This document shows, piece by piece, positions 1-6,172 of a stretch of 6,858 nt of DNA (the stretch's first letter is position 1; each line of letters begins with the position of its first letter). Where the stretch lies: NCBI GenBank assembly GCA_005883855.1, contig VBAU01000251.1, forward strand, positions 3,500 to 10,357, given 5' to 3'. Source of the stretch: Bacteroidota bacterium. GTDB lineage: Bacteria > Bacteroidota > Bacteroidia > Chitinophagales > Chitinophagaceae. Below the pieces are notes generated by a model. It ran no database searches. It saw only the letters and a list, made by a program, of their open reading frames with translations, and was not told the origin of the DNA. Both the position numbers and the translations under genes were made by a program.

Positions 1-84
1 CCCTCGCTCGTAGCGACGGTTTGTTTCATGATTGGTGGAATTGTGATGGCCAATTTTATATTGCCCTACGTTTTGCGTTTATAA
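1..84 (+). CDS. C-terminal end of a YeeE/YedE-type sulfur transporter half (partial)
   Basis: Only the last 27 codons are in the window, in frame 1, ending with TAA at 82-84. The peptide is hydrophobic with glycines and fits a final membrane helix (MIGGIVMANFILPYVL) with almost no cytoplasmic tail. In Bacteroidota, YeeE/YedE transporters are often split into two adjacent genes, and the next gene, six bases downstream, is recognisable as the second half. I therefore infer that this is the first half. The family (TsuA/YeeE) takes up thiosulfate through a membrane path lined by cysteines. The fragment itself carries no diagnostic cysteine motif, so the call depends mainly on context. It could be another small membrane protein. 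Confidence 0.6.
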   Translation, partial: PSLVATVCFMIGGIVMANFILPYVLRL

Positions 85-90
85 AAAATT

Positions 91-612
91 ATGGAAACAA
101 CAGAAGTAAAGGACAGTTTTGTTGAAACGCTGAATACGGATTTCGAAGTGCGTTCCCTGGACAGCGTTTGCATCAACACTTCCGAGTTAAAACATCCGTG
201 GTGGTATAACCTGAAGTACATGCTCGCCGGTTTATTTTTTGGAATCGTCCTGGTGAAAACGGAAGTGATCTCATGGTTTCGCATCCAGGAAATGTTTCGT
301 TTTGAAAGTTTTCATATGTATGGTGTCATTGGCTCAGCGATTGTAGTTGGAGCAGTTTCTGTGTGGCTCATAAAAAAATTTCGCGTTAAAACGATTCATG
401 GCGAACCGATCCAGTTGTACAAAGTAAGATTTTCAAAAGGCCAGATCTATGGCGGATTGCTTTTTGGATTCGGCTGGGCCTTAACCGGCGCCTGCCCAGG
501 GCCACTCTTTGCTTTGATTGGGAGTGGCGCTGCTGTTATTATTGTAACTTTATTAAGTGCTATTGCAGGCACGTGGGTATATGGATATTTGAGAGATAAA
601 CTTCCACATTAA
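91..612 (+). CDS. DUF6691 / YeeE-YedE family membrane protein, second half of a putative thiosulfate transporter
   Basis: A 173-residue inner-membrane protein. Hydrophobic segments lie at about residues 43-60, 76-96, 118-143 and 144-166. The segment after the third basic loop carries G-A-C-P-G-P with Cys135, the signature cysteine motif of YeeE/YedE proteins. In the thiosulfate transporter TsuA, such cysteines relay the substrate by transient S-H-S contacts. Together with the preceding partial gene it should form the two-gene version of this transporter. The ATG at 91 is six bases after the upstream stop and is the first in frame, so I keep it. From memory, relatives start close to the first helix (near Met44). 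The roughly 40-residue polar N-terminus, which contains Cys27, would then be an extension, or Met44 could be the true start. The substrate is inferred from family and from the downstream TsdA-like cytochrome. Confidence 0.85.
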   Translation: METTEVKDSFVETLNTDFEVRSLDSVCINTSELKHPWWYNLKYMLAGLFFGIVLVKTEVISWFRIQEMFRFESFHMYGVIGSAIVVGAVSVWLIKKFRVKTIHGEPIQLYKVRFSKGQIYGGLLFGFGWALTGACPGPLFALIGSGAAVIIVTLLSAIAGTWVYGYLRDKLPH

Positions 613-626
613 TCACCGAAAATGTC

Positions 627-1616
627 ATGAATTTTTTGAGGGCATCGTGGTTCCCTTTGCTGCTAGGGCTTATTATTCTTATAGTGATCCTTAACCAGGT
701 TTTATTTACATCAGTTGCTACTGCGGACGAGTTTACTATCCCCAACAATCCTATTTCAGCAGATGACTGGCAGGCACCAGACATCAATGCGCTGCCAAAC
801 GACGAGGAAGCCAATCGCATTCGCTACGGTCGGGAACTTATGGTAAACACCGCATTGTTCTTTGGGCCGAAAGGAAAGCTCGGTGCAATTACCAATGGGA
901 TGAACTGCCAAAATTGTCACGTGGATGGAGGAACGGTAGCGTTTGCAGGATGTTTCTCTGCTGTTGCATCGACATATCCCAGGTATCGGGAAAGAAGTGG
1001 AAGAATTGAATCCATCGAATTTCGCATCAATGATTGTATGTTGAGAAGTCTGAATGGGCACGCAATTGACAGTTCGGGTTCCGAGATGAAAGCCATGGTT
1101 GCTTACCTGAAATGGCTCGGAAAGGATGTACCCAAAAATAAAAAGCCAAAAGGAGCCGGTCTTGAGGACCTCGCATTTTTAGGCAGGGCAGCCAACCCGG
1201 ATAAAGGCAAAGCTGTTTTTGCTTCCAAATGCGTTTCCTGCCACGGCGACAACGGGCAAGGGCTGCTTAACCATGATTCATCCTTTTATTTATATCCTCC
1301 CCTGTGGGGACCTAATAGCTTTAATGTAAGCGCTGGTTTGTACCGCATTTCGAGACTTGCTTCATTTGTGAAAAATAATATGCCTTTTGGCCAGGCATCA
1401 CATGACGCGCCGCAGCTCCGCGATGATGAAGCGTGGGATGTTGCGGCCTATGTACTTTCACAACCAAGACCTGAAAAATTCTTTTCCGAGGACTGGCCAA
1501 AGAAACAAACAAAACCTGTCGATTATCCTTATGGCCCTTATGCAGATAATTTTTCAGAGACGCAACATAAGTACGGGCCATTTACGCCGATACAAGAAGC
1601 TCGGAATAAAAAGTGA
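627..1616 (+). CDS. tsdA: Diheme cytochrome c, TsdA-like thiosulfate dehydrogenase / tetrathionate reductase
   Basis: A 329-residue exported protein with two c-type heme sites. Residues about 8-27 form a hydrophobic signal or anchor, with a possible cleavage after Ala-Thr-Ala (31-33). Heme site 1 is C94-Q-N-C97-H98. It is followed by the TsdA-type block YPRYRERSG and then RINDC with Cys137, which fits the unusual His/Cys ligation known for the catalytic heme of TsdA. Heme site 2 is C202-V-S-C205-H206, followed by a PPLWG block and NNMPFG with Met252 as the likely distal ligand. TsdA joins two thiosulfates to tetrathionate, or in some species runs the reverse, passing electrons to or from other cytochromes in the periplasm. 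It lies 14 bp behind the transporter half and is probably co-transcribed. An earlier ATG at 622 meets a stop after two codons, so 627 is the start. SoxX/SoxA-type cytochromes are less likely because of the block order. The physiological direction cannot be read from sequence. Confidence 0.85.
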   Translation: MNFLRASWFPLLLGLIILIVILNQVLFTSVATADEFTIPNNPISADDWQAPDINALPNDEEANRIRYGRELMVNTALFFGPKGKLGAITNGMNCQNCHVDGGTVAFAGCFSAVASTYPRYRERSGRIESIEFRINDCMLRSLNGHAIDSSGSEMKAMVAYLKWLGKDVPKNKKPKGAGLEDLAFLGRAANPDKGKAVFASKCVSCHGDNGQGLLNHDSSFYLYPPLWGPNSFNVSAGLYRISRLASFVKNNMPFGQASHDAPQLRDDEAWDVAAYVLSQPRPEKFFSEDWPKKQTKPVDYPYGPYADNFSETQHKYGPFTPIQEARNKK

Positions 1617-1740
1617 CGGTCACAAGTGGACAATAACCTTACAGGAGTACAAGTGAGTGACACAACAAAAGCTTAATAGTTGGTGGAAGCCGGTTACATA
1701 ATAAATAATGCAAAGTGAAAACTATCCGCTTTTAACATCA

Positions 1741-1841
1741 ACCTCACCCCACCAATAGTCTTAGCATTGAGAGGCGTGCGACTCCTCGCCATGTGGCGAG
1801 GGATGTACAGATTTCTGATTAGGAAATGCTGGTTGTGAGGT
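1741..1841. repeat. Nested inverted repeat, possible small MITE- or REP-like element
   Basis: Three pairs of complementary segments are arranged symmetrically. ACCTCAC (1741-1747) pairs with GTGAGGT (1835-1841). AGCATT (1763-1768) pairs with AATGCT (1825-1830). CCTCGCC (1784-1790) pairs with GGCGAGG (1795-1801) around a 4-nt loop ATGT. Read as one structure, about 101 bp would fold into a long interrupted hairpin with a GC-rich tip. No target-site duplication is evident at the edges. It could be a dispersed palindromic repeat or simply a structured RNA 3' end of the cytochrome transcript. Only a search for copies elsewhere in the genome would tell these apart. Confidence 0.4.
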
Positions 1842-1867
1842 AGTATGAAATAAGAACGCACCAAAAC

Positions 1868-1905
1868 AAAAAATGCAGACTAAAAAGCCTGCATTTAATT
1901 TTTTT
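1868..1905. terminator. Bidirectional Rho-independent terminator
   Basis: AAATGCAG (1871-1878) and CTGCATTT (1889-1896) form an 8-bp stem around a 10-nt loop. On the - strand the stem can be lengthened by a G-U and two further pairs. On the + strand the stem is followed by AATTTTTTT (1897-1905). On the - strand it is followed by TTTTTTGTTTT. It sits about 255 bp after the cytochrome stop and about 23 bp after the stop of the - strand DsrE-like gene, so it most clearly ends the latter and can also stop read-through from the sulfur operon. Confidence 0.75.
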
Positions 1906-1918
1906 ACGAATTTGTTTC

Positions 1919-2617
1919 TTACCCCGCATAGCAATATGCACACTTGTTTTCCTGTGCACGGCCTACGGCCCAAACACCGGAAGGCACGGGCGTGATTCCG
2001 GGCAGTACTCCGGCTTTCCATTCTTTGTAAACATCCTCTGGCTTCATGTTCATTTTTCCAGCCGCCATAGCACTATAAACGGTCAGCGCAGCGTTGCAAA
2101 CTACGAATTGCACACCGCTTGCCTGGAGCTCGTTAATACCAACTTCGACAGCTCCGAACCCCGGAATTTGGAAAGTTCCCTTGGCGGGCTTCCAAAATAC
2201 ATTTCGAGTCACCGGCTTTTCTTCCATGTCTTTAACCTTGAAAAACTCAGCGAAATTATATTTCGTCCAAAGGTCGTCTCCCATAGCATAAGGAATTGAG
2301 GCGTGTCTCAAGACAACTACAACGTTGTTATCTTTTTCCGGTGTGCCAGTAGCCATGTTCGTCAAAAGAAATACTCTTGGCCAGGCGAAAGGAAACAAAA
2401 AGCCAGGCTCCACGACATCAAATACGATGCGATGTTTGCCTTTTAAATTCTTGAAAACTTGTTCAGCAGGGTCATCAGGATTTAAGGCTTGAAATCCGGG
2501 GCTTGCATGAATTTGTTGTAAAGGACTTAGTGTTGAAACGCCCAAGGCTGCTGCTCCGGCGGCAATGCCGCCTAGAAAGCTACGGCGTGTGGTTTGATCA
2601 TTTTCATGCGTTGGCAT
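1919..2617 (-). CDS. Tat-exported DsrE/F-like sulfur-relay family protein
   Basis: I place the start at the ATG at 2617, giving 232 residues. The N-terminus then carries a classic Tat signal: T-T-R-R-S-F-L-G-G (Arg11-Arg12), an alanine/glycine-rich hydrophobic core, and a likely cut after Ile-His-Ala near residue 38. The frame stays open to 2692, but that adds 25 residues ahead of the signal and crosses a promoter-like site. The mature part has a DsrE-like fold pattern: a strand ending in LLTNMATG, a strand VVVVLRHAS, then GVQFVVCNAAL with Cys174 at the position of the conserved DsrE-type cysteine, and a tail LPGITPVPSGVW. It ends in C226-A-Y-C229-Y-A-G. DsrE/TusD proteins carry sulfur as cysteine persulfide in the cytoplasm. 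An exported version suggests sulfur or thiol chemistry in the periplasm. It faces the thiosulfate operon. The exact substrate is unknown. Confidence 0.8.
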   Translation of the reverse strand: MPTHENDQTTRRSFLGGIAAGAAALGVSTLSPLQQIHASPGFQALNPDDPAEQVFKNLKGKHRIVFDVVEPGFLFPFAWPRVFLLTNMATGTPEKDNNVVVVLRHASIPYAMGDDLWTKYNFAEFFKVKDMEEKPVTRNVFWKPAKGTFQIPGFGAVEVGINELQASGVQFVVCNAALTVYSAMAAGKMNMKPEDVYKEWKAGVLPGITPVPSGVWAVGRAQENKCAYCYAG

Positions 2618-2662
2618 AATCATTAGTTTTATGGTAAATAAATGGTGTTGCTGAAACTTTTT

Positions 2663-2692
2663 AAAAGCTACGAAAAAAGATAACGATAGCAA
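2663..2692 (-). promoter_or_regulatory. Possible promoter of the Tat-DsrE gene
   Basis: Reading the - strand, TTG (2692-2690) is followed after 19 bases by TAGCTTTT (2670-2663). This resembles the Bacteroidota -33 TTG / -7 TAnnTTTG promoter, with one mismatch in the last base. Transcription would begin near 2657, about 40 bases before the ATG at 2617, which supports that start over the longer open frame. The region is AT-rich, so a chance match is possible. Confidence 0.35.
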
Positions 2693-2771
2693 TAAATTTT
2701 TAAAAAGAGTACTTCGTTAGCAGACTTGACGATACATTGTTGCTCTCTTCGCTAATCCGTTGAACAAACAA

Positions 2772-2779
2772 TACCTTTG
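2772..2779 (+). promoter_or_regulatory. -7 promoter element (TAnnTTTG) of the heme A synthase gene
   Basis: TACCTTTG is a full match to the Bacteroidota -7 consensus TAnnTTTG. A clear -33 TTG at the usual 19-21 base distance is missing; TTCG at 2748-2751 is the best placed candidate. Transcription from this element would begin only a few bases before the ATG at 2788, giving an almost leaderless mRNA. Confidence 0.55.
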
Positions 2780-2787
2780 CGCGCACC

Positions 2788-3834
2788 ATGGCAGAAAATT
2801 TCTCTGGACCGTCTCCACGTCCCGTCGCTATTTGGCTGTTGATTGGTATTGGAATGTTGATTATACAGGTTTTGCTGGGAGGGATCACGAGGCTTACTGG
2901 TTCAGGACTTTCCATCACCGAATGGAAACCGATCATGGGGGCTATTCCCCCAATGAATGATCAGCAATGGAATGAGGCCTTTGATCGGTACAAGCAAATT
3001 GCACAGTATAAATATATCAATTCATCATTCACACTCCATGATTTTAAGTTTATTTTTTTCTGGGAATGGTTCCATCGCTTATGGGCAAGATTGATGGGCA
3101 TTGTGTTTATTATTCCATTCACAATTTTTTTAATTAAAGGGAAAATTAAGAAAGAGATGGTCAGACCATTGCTCATTTTGTTTCTATTGGGAGGGCTTCT
3201 TGGTTTAATCGGGTGGCTTATGGTTGCAACAGGCTTAGATGATCAGCATTTATATGTTAGCCATTACATGTTGGCCCTGCACTTTAATCTGGGCCTCGCA
3301 ACGATTTGCTACGCGTTTTGGCTTGCATTGACCTTGCTTTCATCGCACGAAGAGATTTCTGGCTACAAAGCTATAAGAAATTTCACGGGGTGGTTGATTG
3401 CAATACTTGCATTGCAGTTGATCTATGGTGCGTTCATGGCTGGGTTGAAGGCGGCTCCCTATGCCCCAACCTGGCCGGATATCAACGGAAGCTTTTTACC
3501 TCACGGCGGATCGTTACAGATATTTGACAACCCGATCATGGTTCATTTCATTCATCGCACACTCGGCTATCTGATTTTTTTTCTGATCATGATGTGGTAT
3601 TTCAGATCAAAGAAAGTTGAAACCAATTCGGTTTTTAGAAAGACAAATTGGTTGCCCCTTGCGATCGTTACGGTGCAGCTTATATTAGGCATATGTACTG
3701 TTTTATACTCGCCCTACCGAATGGCTCTTGTTTGGCTTGGCGTGACACACCAGTTCGTAGCCATGACGCTTTTACTCTCGCTCGTGTTCGAATTCTTTGT
3801 ACTACGTAGCAAAAAAAAGTTAAGAGCTGCCTGA
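2788..3834 (+). CDS. ctaA: Heme A synthase (CtaA/COX15 family)
   Basis: This 348-residue, eight-helix inner-membrane enzyme oxidises the C8 methyl group of heme O to the formyl group of heme A, needed by aa3-type cytochrome oxidase. Helix 1 (about 12-31) is followed by the COX15 signature GGITRLTGSGLSITEW. The histidines expected to bind heme are visible: His96 in WFHRLWAR, His165 (with His159 nearby) in the SHYMLALHFNLG block, His256 in FIHRTLGY and His321 in VTHQF. The first external loop has no cysteine pair, so it is of the COX15/alphaproteobacterial type rather than the Bacillus CtaA type. Length is normal. The ATG at 2788 follows the -7 element closely. It diverges from the Tat-DsrE gene. 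No ctaB or oxidase subunit gene is visible in the window. Confidence 0.95.
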   Translation: MAENFSGPSPRPVAIWLLIGIGMLIIQVLLGGITRLTGSGLSITEWKPIMGAIPPMNDQQWNEAFDRYKQIAQYKYINSSFTLHDFKFIFFWEWFHRLWARLMGIVFIIPFTIFLIKGKIKKEMVRPLLILFLLGGLLGLIGWLMVATGLDDQHLYVSHYMLALHFNLGLATICYAFWLALTLLSSHEEISGYKAIRNFTGWLIAILALQLIYGAFMAGLKAAPYAPTWPDINGSFLPHGGSLQIFDNPIMVHFIHRTLGYLIFFLIMMWYFRSKKVETNSVFRKTNWLPLAIVTVQLILGICTVLYSPYRMALVWLGVTHQFVAMTLLLSLVFEFFVLRSKKKLRAA

Positions 3835-3860
3835 ATAAGTGATCCGAGTTGAACTTGCCG

Positions 3861-3883
3861 TAATTAAATAGTATTTTTAATTA
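3861..3883. promoter_or_regulatory. AT-only palindrome in the ctaA-patatin gap
   Basis: TAATTAAA (3861-3868) and TTTAATTA (3876-3883) form a perfect 8-bp inverted repeat around a 7-nt spacer. A TTCCTTTG (3888-3895) lies just after it, one base off the TAnnTTTG -7 element. The palindrome could be an operator for a separate promoter of the patatin gene. With no GC pairs it is a poor intrinsic terminator. In such AT-rich DNA the match could be chance. Confidence 0.25.
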
Positions 3884-3916
3884 TTGGTTCCTTTGAAAAA
3901 GCCATCACTAGTGTCC

Positions 3917-6172
3917 ATGAAAGCCTGGTTACGCGGTTTTTATTACTCATTGCCTATACAGCTAGTTTTCCTGCATTTCAGGAGATACCAGGTTTTGCTT
4001 CTTTTCTGGTTTATACTCTTCAGTACTGTTGATGGAGTTTTCATGAAGACATTTGGCGCCGATTCTTTGTACCTGGCACCAGAATACCTCGGAAATGTGA
4101 CCCCAATCAGTTTTGGCATTGTTGGCGTCGCCATCGGAATGTTTATCGTGAGTTGGCATGTTGCCACATTCATTTTGTTTAGCCGACACTTTAAATTCCT
4201 GGCCACAACCACGAATCCATTTTTGAGATATTGCATCAACAACAGCGTTATTCCTCTGATCTTTTTGCTGTTTTATTTTTTTAAAGCGTGGCATTTTGAT
4301 CACTATAAAGAGCTGATACCAACAACCGATATTATCTTTTTGGGTGGCGGTTTTATTTGCGGCTTGCTGTTTATTCTTACGATTTCATTGATTTATTTTT
4401 TTGGAGCTGACCGAAGCATTTTAAGAAAGATGTTGCCTATCATTAACAATCCAAAAGAGTACATTACGCACTTGCAGCCGCCAACCGTTACGACGAAGCC
4501 GGAGAGCCTGTTCAAAGTAGAATGGTACCTCGAAACACCTTTCAGAGTTAAGAAAACGCGAGACGTTTCTCATTACACTCAGCAGTTTATTGATATTCTT
4601 TTCAAGCGACACCACTTTGCGGCGGTCATAGCAGTTTTTACCGCATTCCTGTTCCTAATGGTCGTCGGCTTTTTTCTTGAGCACCCCTTCTTCCAAATAC
4701 CCGCAGCAGCGAGTACCACCATTTTCTACGCTATTCTTATCGGCGTGGCCGGAGCGTTCAGCTATTTTTTACAGAGCTGGAGTATCCCTTACCTCGTTGG
4801 ATTGATTGTGATCTTAAATATTTTTTATAAAGTCGAGTGGATCGATCCCCGTAATAAAGCTTATGGCTTGAATTATTTAAACAAGAATGAACGGCCTGCT
4901 TACGCCCGCGACAACCTTGTGCAACTGTGCAATGAAACCAACGTGACTGCCGATGAGCAAAACATGATTCGGATACTCGAGAATTGGAAGAAAAAACAGA
5001 ATGAAGAAAAACCTTTGATGGTTATGATCTGTACGAGCGGCGGAGGCAGCCGAAGCGCAGCATTTACCATGAATGCTTTGCAAAAACTCGATAGCGCCAC
5101 TCATGGAGAGATCATGAAAAGAACCTTTCTGATCACCGGCGCCTCAGGTGGTATGTTGAGCGCATCATTTTTCAGGGAACTTTACTTGCAAAAACAGAAG
5201 GGAAATAACATCAATCTGCGGGATAAAAAATATGTTGATGAAATATCCGGTGACCTTTTGAATCCCATGTTCTCGTCTTTTGTTGCAAGAGACCTGATTG
5301 CCCCCGCGCAAAAATTTAAAGTGGGTCCATACTCCTACGTCAAAGATCGCGGTTATGCTTTTGAAATGAAGCTCAATGACAACACTGAGGGTTTTCTAGA
5401 TAAACATTTAGGCGACTATAAACAAGATGAGTACAATGCAAATATCCCGATGATATTTTTTAATTCAGTAGTAAGTCGAGATGGGAGAAAAATGATTATA
5501 AGTACGCAACCCGTTCGATTTATGATGCAGGGGCGGCAGGACAGTGCTCACCTTCCCATAATGGATCCGGACGCAATTGATTTCACCAGCTTCTTTTGCA
5601 AACAGGATCCCTACAACCTGAGTATCCTGACGGCATTGCGAATGAATGCGACCTTTCCAATTGTGCTGCCCAATGTTTGGCTGCCCTCAGAACCTGTTAT
5701 TGACGTGATGGACGCCGGCCTCAGAGATAACTATGGACAGGAAACTGCGCTACGGTTCCTGGAGAATTTTGATGATTGGATCAAACAAAATACAAGGGGT
5801 GTATTGATGATCCAATTACGCGACAGGGAAGCGGGCGGCTGGGAGAATCCGTATTACTCAGATAATATGAGCGATCATGTCACCAAACCATTTTTTCTGC
5901 TCCAACATAATTGGTACAAGATGATGGAGTATTTTCAAAATGACATGCTGAGCTACTACGACAAAAATCTATCCTACAACTTCTATAAGGTAAGCCTGCA
6001 GTATGTTCCGGATAAAGAAGAGAGCAAGGCGGCTTTGAATTTTCATCTTACCCAAAGTGAGAAAACAAATATTGCTTTTGCATTAAACTCTGATTACAAT
6101 AAGACGTCTTTGCAGCAAGTTCAAAAATTCTTCACGCAAAAAGATTCAGTGAACCTGGCTAAGGCTGAATGA
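3917..6172 (+). CDS. Membrane-anchored patatin-like phospholipase
   Basis: The ATG at 3917 gives 751 residues; a TTG at 3884 would add 11. Numbering here follows the longer form. The N-terminal half has about seven hydrophobic segments, near 36-55, 73-98, 120-136, 149-173, 245-266, 272-297 and 301-317, with a loop of about 70 residues after the fourth. The C-terminal half is a patatin domain: the oxyanion-hole glycines G386-G-G388 followed by S-R-S, the nucleophile elbow G-A-S-G-G with Ser421, and D-A-G with Asp610 completing a Ser-Asp dyad. Such enzymes hydrolyse acyl esters of phospholipids or similar lipids. Here the active domain would sit at the membrane, on the cytoplasmic side if there are seven helices and an external N-terminus; the topology is inferred. 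It follows ctaA by 82 bp and may be co-transcribed. Its 3' end overlaps a convergent lipid kinase gene by 14 bp. No physiological role is known to me. Confidence 0.85.
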   Translation: MKAWLRGFYYSLPIQLVFLHFRRYQVLLLFWFILFSTVDGVFMKTFGADSLYLAPEYLGNVTPISFGIVGVAIGMFIVSWHVATFILFSRHFKFLATTTNPFLRYCINNSVIPLIFLLFYFFKAWHFDHYKELIPTTDIIFLGGGFICGLLFILTISLIYFFGADRSILRKMLPIINNPKEYITHLQPPTVTTKPESLFKVEWYLETPFRVKKTRDVSHYTQQFIDILFKRHHFAAVIAVFTAFLFLMVVGFFLEHPFFQIPAAASTTIFYAILIGVAGAFSYFLQSWSIPYLVGLIVILNIFYKVEWIDPRNKAYGLNYLNKNERPAYARDNLVQLCNETNVTADEQNMIRILENWKKKQNEEKPLMVMICTSGGGSRSAAFTMNALQKLDSATHGEIMKRTFLITGASGGMLSASFFRELYLQKQKGNNINLRDKKYVDEISGDLLNPMFSSFVARDLIAPAQKFKVGPYSYVKDRGYAFEMKLNDNTEGFLDKHLGDYKQDEYNANIPMIFFNSVVSRDGRKMIISTQPVRFMMQGRQDSAHLPIMDPDAIDFTSFFCKQDPYNLSILTALRMNATFPIVLPNVWLPSEPVIDVMDAGLRDNYGQETALRFLENFDDWIKQNTRGVLMIQLRDREAGGWENPYYSDNMSDHVTKPFFLLQHNWYKMMEYFQNDMLSYYDKNLSYNFYKVSLQYVPDKEESKAALNFHLTQSEKTNIAFALNSDYNKTSLQQVQKFFTQKDSVNLAKAE

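Larger units (their letters stand above)
1617..1918. other. Non-coding stretch between the cytochrome and DsrE-like genes
   Basis: This 302-bp interval lies between two convergent genes. I see no credible gene in it: open frames crossing it are extensions of shadow frames of the neighbours. It contains a nested inverted repeat (1741-1841) and a bidirectional terminator-like hairpin (about 1868-1905). A further 7-bp inverted pair, TTGGTGG at 1680-1686 and CCACCAA at 1749-1755, links the left part to the repeat. The first 120 bases show nothing else I can name. Confidence 0.6.

Noticed and set aside
627..1616. Assignment of the diheme cytochrome as SoxA or SoxX
   Set aside because: The order of blocks (CxxCH, YPRYRxRSG, RINDC, CxxCH, PPLWG, NMPFG) matches TsdA, and no other sox gene is visible.
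1387..1656. 89-residue + strand open frame overlapping the cytochrome 3' end
   Set aside because: It lies mostly inside the well-supported cytochrome gene in another frame and has no recognisable protein features.
1761..2021. 86-residue - strand open frame over the repeat and the DsrE 3' end
   Set aside because: It crosses the hairpins and terminator and overlaps the DsrE-like gene out of frame; it shows no domain.
2618..2692. Longer start for the DsrE-like protein at 2692
   Set aside because: It would put 25 residues ahead of a textbook Tat signal and overlap a promoter-like site; the ATG at 2617 fits better. The ATG at 2623 is also possible.
3861..3883. AT palindrome as a terminator for ctaA
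   Set aside because: The stem has no GC pair and is not followed by a T-run, so it is not a credible intrinsic terminator.
3884..3916. TTG start for the patatin gene
   Set aside because: It adds only 11 residues with no conserved content. A -7-like TTCCTTTG overlaps it, and an ATG follows at 3917.
3943..4303. Two overlapping - strand open frames of 99 and 113 residues
   Set aside because: Both are shadows of the membrane-helix part of the patatin gene, with biased composition and no independent support.
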